DNA from: Paenibacillus sp. RUD330
GTDB lineage: Bacteria > Bacillota > Bacilli > Paenibacillales > Paenibacillaceae
Length of the DNA: 64,000 nt
Assembly: GCF_002243345.2 (NCBI RefSeq)
Contig: NZ_CP022655.2
Location: 3,040,501-3,104,500, forward strand
Reading direction: 5' to 3'
Both the position numbers and the translations under genes were made by a program. Below, piece after piece: positions 63,777-64,000 of the stretch (the first letter of the stretch is position 1; each line of letters starts with the position of its first letter). Below the pieces are notes generated by a model. It was not told where the DNA came from and searched no databases. It saw only the letters and a list, made by a program, of their open reading frames with translations.

Positions 63777-64000
63777 TTATTGAATTTTGGTCATGCGGTC
63801 CCACTGGCTCACGATATCCGTGACCCGGACCCCGAAATTCTCATCGATGACGACAACTTCGCCTTTTGCAATCAGCTTGTTGTTCACCAGAATGTCTACG
63901 GGCTCGCCTGCCAGCTTGTCGAGCTCGATGATGGAACCCTGCGACAGCTCAAGAATATCCTTGATCTGTTTTTGCGTGCGTCCAAGCTCTACGGTTACTT
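63777..64000 (-). CDS. fliY: flagellar motor switch protein FliY (C-terminal part, 5' end outside window)
   Basis: The last 73 codons of a FliN/FliY SpoA-domain protein ([18 protein letters not shown] ... [34 protein letters not shown]). It forms the lower C-ring. The position before cheY favours FliY (with CheC-like phosphatase domain) over FliN, but that part is not in the window. Confidence 0.88.
   Translation of the reverse strand, partial: VTVELGRTQKQIKDILELSQGSIIELDKLAGEPVDILVNNKLIAKGEVVVIDENFGVRVTDIVSQWDRMTKIQ

Overview
The window is an unbroken run of bacterial housekeeping, sporulation and flagellar genes. Every convincing gene lies on the minus strand, so read it from high to low coordinates. 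Gene content and order match the B. subtilis blocks fliY-cheY-fla/che-sigD, rpsB-tsf-pyrH-frr-uppS-cdsA-dxr-rasP-proS-polC, rimP-nusA-infB-rbfA-truB-ribF-rpsO-pnp, dpa-dap-rnj-spoIIIE and ymfFHIJKM-pgsA. High GC, an extra nrnA between rbfA and truB, yajQ beside pgsA, a short EF-Ts and an INS-less ProRS all point to a high-GC, motile, endospore-forming Firmicute, most likely Paenibacillaceae (Paenibacillus/Cohnella-like). The family assignment is inference; the gene order is seen directly.

Layout from high to low coordinate: (1) 64.0-46.2 kb, motility: fliY (partial), cheY, fliO, fliP, fliQ, fliR, flhB, flhA, flhF, flhG, cheB, cheA, cheW, cheC, cheD, a small membrane protein, sigD, fapA, a small conserved protein, a SwrB-like protein and an MltG-like membrane protein. 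(2) 46.1-43.0 kb, translation and UMP: rpsB, tsf, pyrH, frr. (3) 42.9-32.5 kb, envelope and replication: uppS, cdsA, dxr, rseP, proS, polC. (4) 32.4-21.1 kb, RNA and translation: rimP, nusA, ylxR, ylxQ, infB, rbfA, nrnA, truB, ribF, rpsO, pnp. (5) 21.0-13.9 kb: ylxY, ymxG, dut, the dipicolinate synthase genes spoVFA/spoVFB, dapG and dapA. (6) 13.6-0 kb: RNase J, tepA, ylzJ, spoIIIE, sleB, the ymfF/H/I/J/K group, rodZ, yajQ and pgsA (partial).

Transcription units can be read from clear signals. Strong sigma-A promoters precede pgsA, rnj, rpsO, rimP and rpsB, and spoIIIE has an extended -10. A consensus forespore sigma-G promoter precedes sleB, a near-consensus one precedes tepA, and a candidate sigma-K promoter precedes spoVFA. 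Intrinsic terminators follow rodZ, ymfJ, rnj, dapA, dut, pnp, rpsO, proS and rpsB. Aspartokinase and DapA feed dihydrodipicolinate to SpoVFA/B, which make spore dipicolinate. SpoIIIE, SleB and possibly TepA serve spore development and germination, while the fla/che block builds the flagellar export gate and the chemotaxis relay.

I found no defence island, mobile element, CRISPR array, RNA gene cluster or wholly novel system. The points most worth checking are regulatory or evolutionary: the forespore-type promoter at tepA, the spoVFB-dapG gap that lacks asd and has competing hairpins, the hairpin in the rimP-nusA leader, the INS-less ProRS at the native proS locus, a 37-bp tandem repeat between rnj and tepA, and four poorly characterised proteins around sigD.
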